Below, in pieces: positions 8,210-18,045 of a stretch of DNA of 64,000 nucleotides (positions are counted from its first letter, which is position 1; every line of letters begins with the position of its first letter). The notes beneath the pieces were generated by a model. It was not told the origin of the DNA, ran no database searches, and saw nothing but the letters and a program-made list of their open reading frames with translations. The position numbers and the translations under genes are program-made. The stretch is from an uncultured Methanomethylovorans sp. (GTDB lineage: Archaea > Halobacteriota > Methanosarcinia > Methanosarcinales > Methanosarcinaceae). The stretch spans positions 2,666,001 through 2,730,000 of the forward strand of contig NZ_OY782870.1 of the NCBI RefSeq assembly GCF_963678545.1, given 5' to 3'.

Positions 8210-9795
8210 ATCCCATAGACGGGTTCAAGGAATGTACCAGTGAATCTAAGATATCAAGATTCTTTGGACGCAACCATTTAAAAGGTGATAAGGTATTTGA
8301 TCTGATCTTATTTTTATTTATTTTGTATGGTCTGGCTTTAAAATTTCGTTTTGCATTGGCAATACCACTAAATAGTGATTCAGTTTTAGCAGGCTTAGTT
8401 TCTAGAGAAGTCCTTGAGCATGGTAATTATTTTTTATCAGGATATTATTTCCCATCAGCAGATCCATACATCTTTTCTGATTTTCTTCCTTTTCACTTAT
8501 TGCCACAATTGTTCTCTGATTACGACCCAATGGCTCTTGTTGTATCTTCATATTTGATATTCATTGGCACCGTCGTGGTATATTCAATGCTAATATATAG
8601 TATCACAAAGAACATCACAAACTCATTGATTTTTTCGGCACTGATAGCCAATGTGCCAAACAGTCCTTTTGGCTGGGGGTCTTATTCATTTTTTGCAGTT
8701 CCGACAGGACACACAGCAACCATTCTTTTCATAGGGTTATTATTGTTGATATGTGAACAGGATGCTCGCAAAGAGATAAAATCTATCCTATATTTACTTA
8801 TCTTGATTTTGATAAGTTTTTCAGATTCCATTCTCATACTATGGTATTTAGTTCCATTTTTTGTTACCCAGACGTTCCTCAATCGGCCTTTCGAATTGAG
8901 AAAAATTATATTCCCATTTATTTCAATGGCTTCAGTAGGATTGATTTACCTTTTGAAGGAATCTGTTAATACTTTTGTAAGTATTCCAGTATCTTTAATC
9001 ACCTCGAAAGCACAAATTTTAGACAATTGGCGTTTATTTTATGAAGGTATCGCCCTCTTATATAATTTCAATTTATACCAGTTTACGCAGACACATAGAT
9101 TGGATATTCAGATTGCTATCTTGATTCCAATTACAATTGGAATAATTTATTTTATAGTTGTTAATATCTCTTACAACATGTTAAAAAAACCAGTATGCTT
9201 GTTTCCTCTCCTATCGATTGCATTTACTTCAATAGTTTATATTTTTACAAGTGTATCAATTGACATTTTAACTACTAGGTACCTCACTTTTCCACTAATT
9301 ATTTGTACAGTCATTTTAGCCTTGATTTACAATAAGAATACAAAGCATTACAGGTTGTACTCAGTGCTATTTCTTTTACTTGTCATCATTAATGCAGGTT
9401 CCAACCTGGAAGCTTTCAAAAGCGGATATCAGGAACCTAATCAAGAACAATATGAGTTAATAAGTTATTTGAAAGAATCAAATTTGACTTATGGTTATGC
9501 TGACTATTGGGATTCTAACATTATTACGTATCTTTCAAAAGAAGAAGTTATCATCAGACCAGTAACATTTACTGACACTGGAATAGTTCCTTTCCGTTGG
9601 CTTTCATGTGAGAGATGGTTTGAAGAGCAAGGTAACATTACTGATAAAGTTTTCATATTACAGAGAAATATGCAAAAAGGAGAAATCGAGGCAATTGTAA
9701 ATGTAAATCCTCCGAAGGAAACACTTGAATTTGGAAACTACAAAATTTATGTATGGAACACTCAGGAACTGCAATCTCTTATACATTTCAGTTAA
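8194..9795 (+). CDS. Polytopic membrane protein, probable GT-C-type glycosyltransferase
   Basis: The protein has 533 residues, with about ten membrane helices, then a soluble C-terminal domain from about residue 420. The first external loop, LNSDSVLAGLVSREVLEHGN, resembles the acidic loop of lipid-phosphate-sugar-dependent GT-C enzymes, but no named family could be assigned. The start overlaps the DUF362 gene by 16 bases and has a GAGGT site in front, so it is likely the last gene of that operon. It ends convergently with the next gene; the 82-base gap carries T-rich stretches on both strands that could terminate transcription. Confidence 0.62.
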   Translation: MESLLNPIDGFKECTSESKISRFFGRNHLKGDKVFDLILFLFILYGLALKFRFALAIPLNSDSVLAGLVSREVLEHGNYFLSGYYFPSADPYIFSDFLPFHLLPQLFSDYDPMALVVSSYLIFIGTVVVYSMLIYSITKNITNSLIFSALIANVPNSPFGWGSYSFFAVPTGHTATILFIGLLLLICEQDARKEIKSILYLLILILISFSDSILILWYLVPFFVTQTFLNRPFELRKIIFPFISMASVGLIYLLKESVNTFVSIPVSLITSKAQILDNWRLFYEGIALLYNFNLYQFTQTHRLDIQIAILIPITIGIIYFIVVNISYNMLKKPVCLFPLLSIAFTSIVYIFTSVSIDILTTRYLTFPLIICTVILALIYNKNTKHYRLYSVLFLLLVIINAGSNLEAFKSGYQEPNQEQYELISYLKESNLTYGYADYWDSNIITYLSKEEVIIRPVTFTDTGIVPFRWLSCERWFEEQGNITDKVFILQRNMQKGEIEAIVNVNPPKETLEFGNYKIYVWNTQELQSLIHFS

Positions 9796-9877
9796 TTGAA
9801 ATCTGCCTGAAGCAAAGCCCTATCTTTTTAAATTCCCAAATTTAATTTTAGTATAATTACTTTTTTTTAAACCACAC

Positions 9878-11695
9878 TCAATTTTTAAAATCAAGAACAG
9901 TTACATCTGCCCCTTCAATTGTTATGTTCTGAAAAGCAAAGCTTAAACATCTTGGATCTTTACTGTTCAATTCAGGAATATCTATAGGGCTTTTGCATCC
10001 CTGAGGTGAATAAAAAACTATCTGGTTTCTACCTTCTCTAAAAGAAGTTTCCAGAGAGATCGTTGTCAGTCCATTGACATTCACTTCATTGGCAAGGTTT
10101 CCATTAAGTTTTACTTGTAAATCTTTTAAATCATCAAAAGGCAGTACAGTGAAATTTATTGTTGAATTTCTTGCTTGCATGAAATAGGTGTCTATAGTTC
10201 CATTATTTATCATCCATCGGGTAGGTATGGCCCCAGGTTCCAAACCTTCCCATCCTGAAATTAATATAGCATTTGTAGCAATATCCTTTTTTAATCCTTT
10301 TGTAGGATCTAAAAAATAGAGTTCTAACGGCCCAGCATTATAAGTAGTCATAATCTGATTATCATTCCATTTCCATAATCTTTCACTATTTTCATCGATA
10401 TTTGGTTCTGCATCCCAGTAGCCGTTAGGATAATAAAAAGCTCCAATTATCTGGACAAAAAGTGAAACAATAAAAAGAACACAAAAAATGCTTCTAACAG
10501 TCCTTTTCATACCCAGTGAAAATTTAGTTTCGGCATAATGTAAAAAAATAGCCTGATATATTATAATTATTGGTAACATGCCTGTCAAAAAACGCGGACC
10601 ATAACAATAACCACCCCACCATTGAGTGCTAAAGCTTGCATAGGTCAAGAAGTTCAGTAGTAATGGTAAAGAGAGTAAAGATATAAAAATGCGTATATTC
10701 TTATTTTCAATTACTGAAACCCTGTAGATTCCGAATGAGGATAAAATTAGTATTGGTGAATATACAAAAAGACCCCTGTTGGGACTAAACAGCAATCCTA
10801 ATATGTTAATTAGAGTGCTGATTCCAACCGTAAGAAATTCCACATTTCTATCATAGCCACCAAAAAACCCTCCCAGCATATACATATTATACAAGGCAAA
10901 AGGAAGAGAGAAAAGTAGCAATGAAAGGCAGTAATATGCCCTTGATTTTTTCTTCAGGAACAGAACATAAATTATAATAGGAATTAAAAAGACACTGTCT
11001 GGAGGTCTGTTGAATATAAAAAGCCCCGATAGCAATCCAAGTAATATGGTTTTCTTCACATTTTCTTTTTCTTCGATCAGCAAAACGAGATAAATCATAA
11101 TAGATAATAAAAGTTCAACCATGCCATGTTGCCAGAGACCCTGACTGCTTGTTGACCATGTGTTTGTTGCAAGACCAAAAACGATTGTTGAAACCCATGC
11201 AATTTTCTCGTTGAACATCCTTTTGACAGCCAAAAAAATAAATATGCATGCTAGGGAAACAATGATAGAAGCACTCATTTTTTCCATGAGGGCTATGACT
11301 AAGTATAAATGTGGATCATAAATGCTGAAGCCTTCACCGTAATACTTCAGTGCTAGATATGGGATTACATACAATGGAGTTATCAATACAGGGGTAACTA
11401 TGGGAAAAAACGAAATGAAATGATTGTGACTATTTAAAAGGAAATAGGTAGTTTTGTATCCCATTTCAAAACAAGGGATAAAATTATCAAGGTATGGAGT
11501 ACCACTGTCGAGAATAGCAAAAGGAATCAGGGACGCAGGTATATTGTCTCCACTGGAAATGTTTCTAAAATTCAGATTATATATCACAAAGAAAAATACG
11601 AAAATGAATCGTATCTGGTGATCATTGATAAAGTAATATATTTTGTTTAAGTAATCTACAAATGGAGACTTCCAATTTGAATTAATCAAAATCAC
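9878..11695 (-). CDS. Polytopic membrane protein, probable GT-C-type glycosyltransferase
   Basis: The 605-residue protein has about eleven membrane segments, then an extracytoplasmic C-terminal domain from about residue 420 with possible N-glycosylation sequons (NGT, NST). The N-terminal loop SGDNIPASLIPFAILDSGTP and the later YGPRFLTGMLPI resemble GT-C membrane glycosyltransferases. The start is uncertain: GTG at 11695 is in the frame used here, but an in-frame TTG at 11689 also follows an AAGGTGA site. It lies about 70 bases downstream of the GT4 gene and reads the same way, so it is probably the last gene of the polysaccharide cluster. Confidence 0.6.
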   Translation of the reverse strand: MILINSNWKSPFVDYLNKIYYFINDHQIRFIFVFFFVIYNLNFRNISSGDNIPASLIPFAILDSGTPYLDNFIPCFEMGYKTTYFLLNSHNHFISFFPIVTPVLITPLYVIPYLALKYYGEGFSIYDPHLYLVIALMEKMSASIIVSLACIFIFLAVKRMFNEKIAWVSTIVFGLATNTWSTSSQGLWQHGMVELLLSIMIYLVLLIEEKENVKKTILLGLLSGLFIFNRPPDSVFLIPIIIYVLFLKKKSRAYYCLSLLLFSLPFALYNMYMLGGFFGGYDRNVEFLTVGISTLINILGLLFSPNRGLFVYSPILILSSFGIYRVSVIENKNIRIFISLLSLPLLLNFLTYASFSTQWWGGYCYGPRFLTGMLPIIIIYQAIFLHYAETKFSLGMKRTVRSIFCVLFIVSLFVQIIGAFYYPNGYWDAEPNIDENSERLWKWNDNQIMTTYNAGPLELYFLDPTKGLKKDIATNAILISGWEGLEPGAIPTRWMINNGTIDTYFMQARNSTINFTVLPFDDLKDLQVKLNGNLANEVNVNGLTTISLETSFREGRNQIVFYSPQGCKSPIDIPELNSKDPRCLSFAFQNITIEGADVTVLDFKN

Positions 11696-11764
11696 CTTTC
11701 ATCATTGTGAATGTATTTTATTAGAACCAATTTTTATTGCCTTTAATTATCCATGTTCCTACTT

Positions 11765-13015
11765 TTACACTCTTTCAATCAAATCCAAATACTTCCTCTC
11801 AATAGTTTCCCAGCTGTAATGCTTATCCACGAATTTCCTGCCTTCATTACCAAGCTGATCTCTTAGATGTTCATCAGCAAGCAGCAAATTAAGGCATTCA
11901 CTGAACTCTTCATAGTTCTCGTACCACAGGCCGGCATTGCTTCGGATACATTGTCCCTTAAGCACTTCACACTGCCCATTTACCAGCACGGGTTTTTTAC
12001 AAAGCCATGCTTCTAGTAGTACTATGGATAAACTTTCGTATTTTGATGGCATTATAAGCACATCGCAATTTTGAAGAGTGTTATATTTCTCCTCTTCGGA
12101 AACAAAACCTAGGTATTTAATATCCTGATGTGTGGGTATCTTCATGACCGTTTTCCCCAACATTATAAGTTTAATAGGTGAATGATTTTCTTTTTTATAT
12201 CTTTGGAAAAAGTCAAATAATTCTCCACATCCTTTTGATTCATCTATTCTACCCATATATGTTATGAAACTCTCTTTGCGGGTTAAACTATGGGAGTTAT
12301 TACTTTCCATTTTTTCAGAAAGGGATACTCCAGAACCAGCTACATCATGTGGTATATCCCCATTTCTGAACTTTTGTATCACAAAGTCCTTTTCTTCCTT
12401 TGTATTGTACATGATTGCCTTGGGTTTATGAAATATGTCATTAAAGATCGACAGGTAAATGGGTGGCTCATCATGTGCAGCAGGAACCAGGATAGCTTTA
12501 TCAGCAACCAATGGAAGTCCAAAGAAAGTTGTACAATAGAGATAAGTAAAAAAGAAGAAAAAATCATACTGATCTTTACTGTCTTCAATGAACTTAAAAA
12601 GTTTAGTAGAATAAGGACCTTGCAATTTCATCCATTCCATCTCTTCATCAATGGAGTGGGTTTTGCACAATACTTTTTCAGAACATTTATCAAAACGTTT
12701 TGTTTCCCTGGGGAAATCTACAGGAAACCTTTTGACAGATACGCCATTTATACGTGTTTCTCCGGCTTCGTACTCATTTTTCCATGTGACATAATCAATT
12801 GCACATGTAGTGATTACATCTATATCACAATATTTTGAAAGGTGCTCTGCTACATCTCTGCAGAGAAATTCTGCACCGCCGTTAATCTCAAGTCCATACC
12901 TTTGGACTACAAATGCTATCTTATACATTTTTTTTTTGAGACCGTTGTTCTTAGTTTGCTCTTCGGCCTCTTTGGTTAAAAGAACATCATGATCCGCGTT
13001 AGTCCTATCTACCAT
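11765..13015 (-). CDS. GT4-family glycosyltransferase
   Basis: The 416-residue protein has a two-domain GT-B layout. The N-terminal domain begins KIAFVVQRYGLEINGGAE with the sugar-acceptor loop, and the C-terminal donor domain carries ITYMGRIDESKGCGELFDFF and the ESLSIVLLEAWLCKKPVL motif with the EX7E glutamates. The ATG at 13015 overlaps the upstream gene's stop and has an AAGGTGA site seven bases ahead. This supports the longer start, although homology begins about residue 30. It resembles the GT4 gene at 14072-15274, suggesting duplication within the cluster. The sugar is unknown. Confidence 0.85.
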   Translation of the reverse strand: MVDRTNADHDVLLTKEAEEQTKNNGLKKKMYKIAFVVQRYGLEINGGAEFLCRDVAEHLSKYCDIDVITTCAIDYVTWKNEYEAGETRINGVSVKRFPVDFPRETKRFDKCSEKVLCKTHSIDEEMEWMKLQGPYSTKLFKFIEDSKDQYDFFFFFTYLYCTTFFGLPLVADKAILVPAAHDEPPIYLSIFNDIFHKPKAIMYNTKEEKDFVIQKFRNGDIPHDVAGSGVSLSEKMESNNSHSLTRKESFITYMGRIDESKGCGELFDFFQRYKKENHSPIKLIMLGKTVMKIPTHQDIKYLGFVSEEEKYNTLQNCDVLIMPSKYESLSIVLLEAWLCKKPVLVNGQCEVLKGQCIRSNAGLWYENYEEFSECLNLLLADEHLRDQLGNEGRKFVDKHYSWETIERKYLDLIERV

Positions 13016-14070
13016 TTGCTGATCACCTTATTTAGCTGCTCCTTAAACACATCAATCGTTCGTTCATAACTAAAATCCTTTAGTCTGGTATTCTGTTTTG
13101 CGATTATTCTTTCCCGGAGTTTTTCATCTGTAACAACTAAATTGATCATCTCAGCTATCTCCGGATAGCATTTCTTGTTGACTAAAATGCCGGCTCCCCT
13201 CATTGTATAAGGCACCGCTGTTGAGTTATAGGCAATTATGGGAATACCAAAATGCATACTTTCTATCAAAGGGACACTAAACCCTTCATGCTCACTCATG
13301 CAGAGGAATACGTCTGCAAGCATGTAATAAGATATCAGGTCTGCAAAATCTACCATTCCTAGTATATACACGTCCTTTATTCCCAGTTGTTTTATCAGTT
13401 TTTGCAACTGTTCATAGTAAACTTCGCAGCCATTGAACCCGCCAACTAAAAAGAGCCTTGAATGCGGATTGATTGCTTTGTAATAATAGAAACACTTGAT
13501 GATGTCTTCATGTTTTTTATTTGGAGCTATCCTGCCGACAAAGAGGATATTGGTCCACTCATCATCATATTTAGTGATTATTTCTTTGTTGTATTTATCA
13601 TATTTTGAGAGATCAATGATAAGTGGTAATACTCCAGTTTTTTTATAACCCATTTCCTCCAGTTCTATGCGATTATATTCTGAATCACCCAGAGCTATGT
13701 CTATTTTGTCGACGAGGAGCTTCAGTTCCTCTTTTCCTTTTCCTAGGATCAGTGCAAGGTTGTCATTGATATTATAGAAAAAATGAGGTGGTGTTATGTT
13801 ATGATATAATAGTATCTTTCTGTCAGGAACGGCCATCACATATTTGGAAACATCGGACCCAATGGAAAAATGATAGATCAGTACATTGTCTTTAGACGAT
13901 CTCTTTTTATGTTCTGATAGATGATTCGCCGTAGTAATTGATTGGTGTATGTTCTGTGCAAATATTTCGGATCTGTAACCCAAATTTCTGAGAACATCTC
14001 TTATTACAAAAGCTTCATTTCCAATAGCATCGCAGGGGGATATTGTTGGTAGGATCTGATGAATCTCCAT
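13009..14070 (-). CDS. GT4-family glycosyltransferase
   Basis: The 353-residue GT-B enzyme has an acceptor-side segment YHFSIGSDVSKYVM with PDRKILLYHNITPP. The donor domain carries NILFVGRIAPNKKHEDIIKC and MSEHEGFSVPLIESMHFGIP, where the EX7E pair sits. It starts one base after the stop of the upstream GT4 gene and overlaps the downstream one by seven bases, so the three are translated from one message. It is less similar to the other two than they are to each other. Donor and linkage are unknown. Confidence 0.85.
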   Translation of the reverse strand: MEIHQILPTISPCDAIGNEAFVIRDVLRNLGYRSEIFAQNIHQSITTANHLSEHKKRSSKDNVLIYHFSIGSDVSKYVMAVPDRKILLYHNITPPHFFYNINDNLALILGKGKEELKLLVDKIDIALGDSEYNRIELEEMGYKKTGVLPLIIDLSKYDKYNKEIITKYDDEWTNILFVGRIAPNKKHEDIIKCFYYYKAINPHSRLFLVGGFNGCEVYYEQLQKLIKQLGIKDVYILGMVDFADLISYYMLADVFLCMSEHEGFSVPLIESMHFGIPIIAYNSTAVPYTMRGAGILVNKKCYPEIAEMINLVVTDEKLRERIIAKQNTRLKDFSYERTIDVFKEQLNKVISKW

Positions 14071-14071
14071 T

Positions 14072-15274
14072 TCAGATCACACCTAATAAATGTTTATATT
14101 TCTCCACCATAATTTTCCAGCTATAGTTATTAAGAACATACTTTTTTCCGTTATGAGCCATTATATCACGTTTTTCAGGATTTTTCATGAAATATTTAAT
14201 GCACTCTTCAAATTCATCGTAATCGTGGAAATACAATCCACCGTTGCTTTTGATGCAATGGTCCCTAGTTACTGCACAATCAGCATGTACAAGCACAGGT
14301 GTGCCACACAGCCATGCTTCCATCATTACAATAGAGAAACTTTCATTTGTTGATGGCATGCAGAACAGTGTTGCAGCAGCATAGGCATCAAGCTTATCCT
14401 CAAGGGGAACAAATCCCAGATCGATGATATCTTGCTTGTATTCTTTTGGAATAGCCAGTTCTCCTTTTCCTATAAGCACCAGTTTTAGGTTTCCACCAAA
14501 AGAACCTTTATATTTTGCAAAATATTCCAGAAGCAGAGATACGTTTTTCCCGGCTTCCCTTCTACCTGCATAAAGGATAAAATTGTTTTTTATGTTATAT
14601 TTATCGCGGAATCTTTGGGGATTGTATGAAATATCTGTATCCATACCCGCGCCCATTACAATTTGATGGCCTTTGATGTCATAAATTTGGTTTGCTAGCT
14701 CTTTCTCAGGCTCAGAATTGTATATTACTGCTTTGACATCTTTGAACATGTTTTTGAATAAGTCCATATAAGCATAGCTTTCGTCATGCAAACAGGGGAT
14801 CAATATCGATTTATAAGGATATATCCGTGAACCGTAGTAAGTTGTTCCAAACATATATGGAATAAAGAAGAAATAATCATAGTCATTGGCATGATCTGTG
14901 ATATATAAGTAAAGATTATCGCTATTAATCATATTCTCCATGAAGGTCTCTTCTTCTACTGGAGCAAGTCTGCAATTATGCATAAGTTTGAAATTGACCT
15001 GATCAAATTTTGTGGTATCTCTTTTGCGAACGCTGAATCGTCTAACAGTAATTCCATTTTCGTTATAGATTCCTTCCTTATAGTAATCTGCATTCCAGTC
15101 ACTTAAAAACTGTTTAACACAGGTGGTAAGTATTTCAACATCAACCCCACTCTTTTGCAGGTTTTCGGCAGTTTGCCTGCACTCAGTCTCAGCGCCGCCG
15201 GGAATGTCTCCATACCATGGTATAACAAAAGCTATTTTCATTTTATCAGTCAAGAATTTGAACACAGCCGACAT
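14072..15274 (-). CDS. GT4-family glycosyltransferase
   Basis: The 400-residue GT-B enzyme has MKIAFVIPWYGDIPGGAE at its N-terminus, the NNFILYAGRREAGKNVSLLL donor-domain start, and NESFSIVMMEAWLCGTPVLV with the EX7E motif near residue 320. The frame opens with MSAVFKFLTDK before the conserved part. The start could be ATG 15274 or the internal ATG at 15241, and neither has a strong ribosome binding site. It lies downstream of the methyltransferase gene in the ABC-export cluster. Confidence 0.84.
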   Translation of the reverse strand: MSAVFKFLTDKMKIAFVIPWYGDIPGGAETECRQTAENLQKSGVDVEILTTCVKQFLSDWNADYYKEGIYNENGITVRRFSVRKRDTTKFDQVNFKLMHNCRLAPVEEETFMENMINSDNLYLYITDHANDYDYFFFIPYMFGTTYYGSRIYPYKSILIPCLHDESYAYMDLFKNMFKDVKAVIYNSEPEKELANQIYDIKGHQIVMGAGMDTDISYNPQRFRDKYNIKNNFILYAGRREAGKNVSLLLEYFAKYKGSFGGNLKLVLIGKGELAIPKEYKQDIIDLGFVPLEDKLDAYAAATLFCMPSTNESFSIVMMEAWLCGTPVLVHADCAVTRDHCIKSNGGLYFHDYDEFEECIKYFMKNPEKRDIMAHNGKKYVLNNYSWKIMVEKYKHLLGVI

Positions 15275-15291
15275 ATCTTATTTGCAGCATT

Positions 15292-16815
15292 TTATTTCTT
15301 TCCAATCATTGCATAATCCTGTGCACCGTAAAGAGTAGCATTTAGCATTTCTATGTTCCGGTTGTAGATCTCAACCTGATGTCTTTCTACATCTGTGACT
15401 CCCTCATTTGTCACAAGCTTCTGAAGCCTCATAGTTTCCGGCAGCGGTGATGAAAATACAGGTTTCACTTCCCGGAAACCCGTGGACTCCAAAAGGAACT
15501 TCAATGTTTCCGGATGAACGGGTTTGATATGGGTAAGGTCAATGTAGAAATTTGCAAATGAGGAAAAAGAAAGCGGATTGACGGTTTCTGCAATAAGATA
15601 AAATCCATATTTCATCTTTTGGAAGCATAGTTTCAGTAATCTGACAAGGTAAGAAGGCTCCAGATGCTCTACCACCTGGTCTATGAATATACCATCAAGA
15701 CTTGAATCTTCTAGTTTTTCCATATAATCAAATGCATCCTCTAATTCCACTTCAAGGCCCTTTGAACGACAGTAATCTACCATAGTCTCATCGAGGTCCA
15801 CTCCACGAGCACCTATTCCGTGTTTATGCATTGTTTCAAGGAATTCCCCTCTTCCGCAGCCAATGTCAAGTACATTTTTACATCCTTCAAAATACCGGAG
15901 AAAAGCAGTTTGCCTTTGAGCAATGTCTTCTCTAGCCCCTCTGAATTTTTCCTCAAAAACAAAATAATTCACACCAGTATCCTGGTGAGGTGGCTGTAAA
16001 AGCATCTCGGTCTGTGAGAGACCATGTGCATTCCTTTCATCAAGTATCTTAGCAAGCCATGCTTTCTTCTTAATATCATCACTCATTGATAAAACAACTG
16101 AACGTATTCTTTCTTCGTTTTCTTCCCTTATTTCTTTCTTTAACTGTGAAAGGAGCAGATCCACATCGTTTCTTACCTGCTCGGCCATTTCATACATTTT
16201 TCTGTTGACTGCTATCTCATCATTGATCTGTTGCTTCAGGGCATGCAACCTATCCTCTACATCGAATAATCGTTCATCAGTCTCTTTCTCTACCTGTAAT
16301 AGTCTCGCATTAGTCTCTCTAAGTTGTAGTTTCAAGCTTTTTGATTCACTGAGAGGCTGATTTGCGTCTTTGTTTTCAAAATCGCCGATTTCGTTCTCAA
16401 TCCTTGAAAGCCTATAAGCTGCATTATTAAGAACTTTTGAGGCATTTTGGTTGAAAGTGATTTGCTTAAAGATCATCGGGTCCACATATCTTTGTACTTC
16501 CCCATGTACAACCTCTCTGCCTTTAATGAGAACTTTTCCTACAACGGGACGATGGGAACTAATAACATAGCTATTATTCTGGATATCACAATTGATTCTC
16601 AGATTAGCAAGGTCATCAGCAATTTGCCCTTTTATTTCTCCTATTGCCATTTTTTGATTTGAGATCAGCTGTTGGTTCACTTCATCAAGTGGAGGCGGAT
16701 AAGTTCCTTGTTCTTTCCGCTTACTGATATTTTCACGGATCTTTCTCATGATCTCTTCAACATTCACTTCTTCATCGTTGATCTCAAAAGTATTCATAAA
16801 TGTAATTCCCACCAT
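15292..16815 (-). CDS. Class I SAM methyltransferase with long coiled coil (chain-terminator-like)
   Basis: This 507-residue protein has an N-terminal charged region and a predicted coiled coil from about 135 to 250 (LRETNARLLQVEKETDERLF). A Rossmann methyltransferase domain follows, with motif I VLDIGCGRGEFLE at 315-327 and the DQVVEHLEP segment. Methyltransferases with long coiled coils that sit beside Wzm/Wzt exporters often cap the non-reducing end of bacterial O-antigen and set its length (WbdD is the known example). The order here matches. The ATG at 16815 directly follows the ATPase stop codon. An internal ATG at 16797 behind GGTGGGA is an alternative start. Confidence 0.8.
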   Translation of the reverse strand: MVGITFMNTFEINDEEVNVEEIMRKIRENISKRKEQGTYPPPLDEVNQQLISNQKMAIGEIKGQIADDLANLRINCDIQNNSYVISSHRPVVGKVLIKGREVVHGEVQRYVDPMIFKQITFNQNASKVLNNAAYRLSRIENEIGDFENKDANQPLSESKSLKLQLRETNARLLQVEKETDERLFDVEDRLHALKQQINDEIAVNRKMYEMAEQVRNDVDLLLSQLKKEIREENEERIRSVVLSMSDDIKKKAWLAKILDERNAHGLSQTEMLLQPPHQDTGVNYFVFEEKFRGAREDIAQRQTAFLRYFEGCKNVLDIGCGRGEFLETMHKHGIGARGVDLDETMVDYCRSKGLEVELEDAFDYMEKLEDSSLDGIFIDQVVEHLEPSYLVRLLKLCFQKMKYGFYLIAETVNPLSFSSFANFYIDLTHIKPVHPETLKFLLESTGFREVKPVFSSPLPETMRLQKLVTNEGVTDVERHQVEIYNRNIEMLNATLYGAQDYAMIGKK

Positions 16816-18045
16816 TTATATTATCCATTTACAAGGCACGTCGAATAGGCCAGCATCCCTGCTTGTCTGGATCACATCAAAATGATATAGTTTATCATGC
16901 CAGTCATAGGGGTTGTGTGCACGACTATGTATGGCGACAGTTAATAGAAATCTTCCGGAGAGCATAGAAATCCTCTCTACTTTTAAATCTATATGGCCTT
17001 TACCTTCAATAGAATCAATAGTTATGTTACGAAGTTCCGTATTAGTACCATAAAGATTCTCTCCCTTCTCTGAATACAGAGCAATGCCAAAAATTGGATC
17101 AAGAACTTTTTCATGAGCATGATAAAAAATCCTTATGGTCATTGCATCAAAGGAATTGAACCTGTTACTTACATTGCCAAACTTATCGTAGAATTCAACG
17201 TTTACTATCTCTATTTTTTGGTCTCCCCATCGGGAGTTGTTGACAGCACTTTTGTCTTCATTTTGGACGGCAGGAGTAGTTTCACTAGCATTATCAATCG
17301 TTTCTGAAATGTTTTTATCCTGCTCTCCATAAACGTACTTATCTATTACTTCACCCGTTTCCCCTAATGCGACCTGATGTCCCTTATGCAGTAGCAAAGT
17401 TCTATCACAGAACCTTCTAACAGAACCAAGGTCATGTGAAACAAATACAATCGTTACTCCTTCTTTGCGATAATTGTTCAGGACATCCAGGCATTTCTGT
17501 TGAAAATCCATGTCACCTACTGCGAGTACTTCATCCATCAGCAATATCTCGGGATCTGTCTGTATCGCAGTAGAAAAAGCAAGTCTTACCTGCATTCCGG
17601 AAGAAAAGTTCTTTAATTTTGCATCTCTGAACTTCTCCAATCCTGCAAATTCTAATATGTCATCTGTCCTTGACTTGATATCGTACTTTGACATTCCCAT
17701 TATAGTACCATAGGTTTTTATGTTCTCTACGGCTGTCATATCGGGCTGGAACCCTACACCAAGTTCAAGGAAAGGTGTAACTTTCTTGCGGATATGCACA
17801 TCACCTGCTGACGGATATAAGATGCCTGCTATTATTTTCAGCAGAGTGCTTTTACCGCTTCCGTTCTCTCCAATAATTCCAAAAAATTCACCTTCTTCCA
17901 CATCGAAATTAATGTCCTGCAATGCATTGAATACCTCATAAGATTCCGGCTTGAATACACCAGTAAGTGCCTCGAACAGTGTAGTTCTTTTTTCATGTGG
18001 AATGCGGAAAGATTTTTCCAGTTTCTCAACTTCGATCACTGGCAT
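16816..18045 (-). CDS. wzt: ABC transporter ATPase of polysaccharide export, with Wzt-like C-terminal domain
   Basis: This 409-residue protein has Walker A GENGSGKST at 59-67, signature FSSGMQVRLAF near 148-157, and Walker B ILLMDEVLA at 167-175. From about residue 265 there is an extra beta-rich domain (RFNSFDAMTIRIFYHAHE). This is the type that binds the modified chain end in Wzt proteins of O-antigen exporters. The ATG at 18045 follows the permease stop with no gap, behind a GGAGGAG site. It should power export of a finished, lipid-linked glycan across the membrane together with the permease. Confidence 0.9.
   Translation of the reverse strand: MPVIEVEKLEKSFRIPHEKRTTLFEALTGVFKPESYEVFNALQDINFDVEEGEFFGIIGENGSGKSTLLKIIAGILYPSAGDVHIRKKVTPFLELGVGFQPDMTAVENIKTYGTIMGMSKYDIKSRTDDILEFAGLEKFRDAKLKNFSSGMQVRLAFSTAIQTDPEILLMDEVLAVGDMDFQQKCLDVLNNYRKEGVTIVFVSHDLGSVRRFCDRTLLLHKGHQVALGETGEVIDKYVYGEQDKNISETIDNASETTPAVQNEDKSAVNNSRWGDQKIEIVNVEFYDKFGNVSNRFNSFDAMTIRIFYHAHEKVLDPIFGIALYSEKGENLYGTNTELRNITIDSIEGKGHIDLKVERISMLSGRFLLTVAIHSRAHNPYDWHDKLYHFDVIQTSRDAGLFDVPCKWII

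Noticed and set aside
12290..12838. 182-codon plus-strand frame within the GT4 gene
   Set aside because: It is antisense to a well-supported glycosyltransferase and has no family features.
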